From positions 55,881 to 119,880 of the forward strand of contig CAZOJL010000001.1 of NCBI GenBank assembly GCA_964580075.1: a stretch of 64,000 nucleotides of DNA. The letters run 5' to 3'. Origin of the DNA: VGWG01 sp964580075. GTDB taxonomy: Bacteria > Verrucomicrobiota > Kiritimatiellia > RFP12 > JAAYNR01. The notes below the pieces were generated by a model, which was given only the letters and a program-made list of their open reading frames with translations, was not told the DNA's origin and made no database searches. Positions 63,279 through 64,000 of the stretch are shown in pieces (position 1 is the stretch's first letter; each line of letters opens with the position of its first letter). Position numbers and translations under genes: made by a program.

Positions 63279-63950
63279 ATGAATACACGTTATACGGTTC
63301 ACACGGCCCATCGGCCTCCGGAGCTGGCGGCCGATTTTGATGGCGCGAACTGGGCGGTCGCCGAGCAGGGAGTCGTGGGGTGCTTCCGCGAGGAATCGAG
63401 CGAACACCGTCCCGATGTGCGTTTTCGCATCCTGCACAACGGCACACACCTGTTCGTCCGCTTCCACGTGAAAGACCGCTATGTCCGCTCGGTGCAGACG
63501 GCCTACATGGGATCGGTCTGCACCGACAGTTGCACGGAGTTTTTCGTGCGCCCCAAGGCCGACCAGGGGTACTTCAACTTTGAAGTCAATGCCGGCGGCA
63601 CGCTGCACCTCTCCTACATCGAAGATCCCACCTACGGCCCGAATGGATTCACCCGGTGGCGTCCGGTAGACGCCGCGTGGGCCGGACGAATGACGATCTG
63701 GCACTCGCTCCCGGCGGTCGTCGATCCGGAGATCACCGACCCGATCGAATGGGGCAATGGCTGGACGATCCCCGTTGCACTGCTGGAGGCATACATCGGC
63801 CCGCTGGGAGCGCTTTCCGGCCAGACGTGGCGCGCCAACCTCTACAAGTGCGCCGACCACACCTCGCATCCCCATTGGGCCTCCTGGTCACCGGTCCCGC
63901 GACTCAGCTTCCACCTCCCGGAATGCTTTGGCGAACTGGCGCTGGCCTGA
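63279..63950 (+). CDS. CBM9-like carbohydrate-binding protein
   Basis: 223 residues with no signal peptide. It is a single CBM9-like beta-sandwich: ADFDGANWAVAEQG, ILHNGTHLFVRFHVKDRYVR, TDSCTEFFVRPKADQGYFNF, EWGNGWTIPVALLEAYIGP and WRANLYKCADHTSHPHWASW. The fold is related to the C-terminal domains of the two propellers and two SUMF1 proteins in the accessory half. The absent signal peptide suggests a cytoplasmic location, so its ligand is uncertain. About 50 bp remain after it with no feature. Confidence 0.88.
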   Translation: MNTRYTVHTAHRPPELAADFDGANWAVAEQGVVGCFREESSEHRPDVRFRILHNGTHLFVRFHVKDRYVRSVQTAYMGSVCTDSCTEFFVRPKADQGYFNFEVNAGGTLHLSYIEDPTYGPNGFTRWRPVDAAWAGRMTIWHSLPAVVDPEITDPIEWGNGWTIPVALLEAYIGPLGALSGQTWRANLYKCADHTSHPHWASWSPVPRLSFHLPECFGELALA

Positions 63951-64000
63951 GCGCGTTGCTGCCGCGGCGCGATTTCAGGGTCAGACCTAGAATCTAGATT

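Overview
The window looks like a piece of a GC-rich genome, probably an uncultured member of the PVC superphylum (Kiritimatiellota, Lentisphaerota or Verrucomicrobiota). This is inferred from the crowd of secreted SUMF1-fold proteins, the large secreted PQQ-type propellers, the DUF4838, CBM9-like and right-handed beta-helix proteins, and a divided, densely packed housekeeping cluster. The taxon is a judgement, not something the sequence proves. A 100-N gap with identical 55-bp flanks shows that this is a draft, probably metagenomic, assembly.

Accessory half (about 1-41 kb). Two tandem giant secreted proteins (propeller, CBM9-like and PA14-like regions) and a beta-helix lipoprotein lie on the + strand. 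From 11 to 40 kb nearly everything is on the - strand: a frameshifted glycine-rich repeat protein, an AAA-ATPase-like/PD-(D/E)XK protein, a PQQ propeller, seven SUMF1-domain proteins, a DUF4838-SUMF1-CBM9 fusion coupled to an SGNH hydrolase, and a GH42-like enzyme, with one AraC-type regulator on the + strand. Together they suggest extracellular or periplasmic recognition and breakdown of complex glycans. No sulfatase is present, and the SUMF1 proteins lack the catalytic cysteine pair of true formylglycine-generating enzymes. Almost every intergenic gap here carries short-unit repeat arrays (CTGANNN heptamers, TAATCN hexamers), often as facing inverted arrays, and one such array lies in a MITE-like element with 19-bp terminal inverted repeats and a 9-bp target duplication.

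Housekeeping half (about 41-64 kb). A type IV pilus/type II secretion ATPase (gspE/pilB), behind a sigma-54-like promoter, and its inner-membrane partner (gspF/pilC) lead into a gap and a partial tandem duplication of a response regulator and the start of dnaX. Then come the intact regulator, dnaX, tlyA and nadK. On the - strand are thiS-thiG-thiH, gltX and der. On the + strand are tpiA, secG, a stand-alone IMP cyclohydrolase domain, a class I fumarase alpha subunit, an unknown gene coupled to parA, murD, a LysM lipoprotein, ftsW, rsmD, a DUF362/ferredoxin protein and a CBM9-like protein. Many of these overlap by ATGA or sit within a few bases, so they are probably co-transcribed. I found no rRNA, tRNA, CRISPR array, phage or complete insertion sequence.
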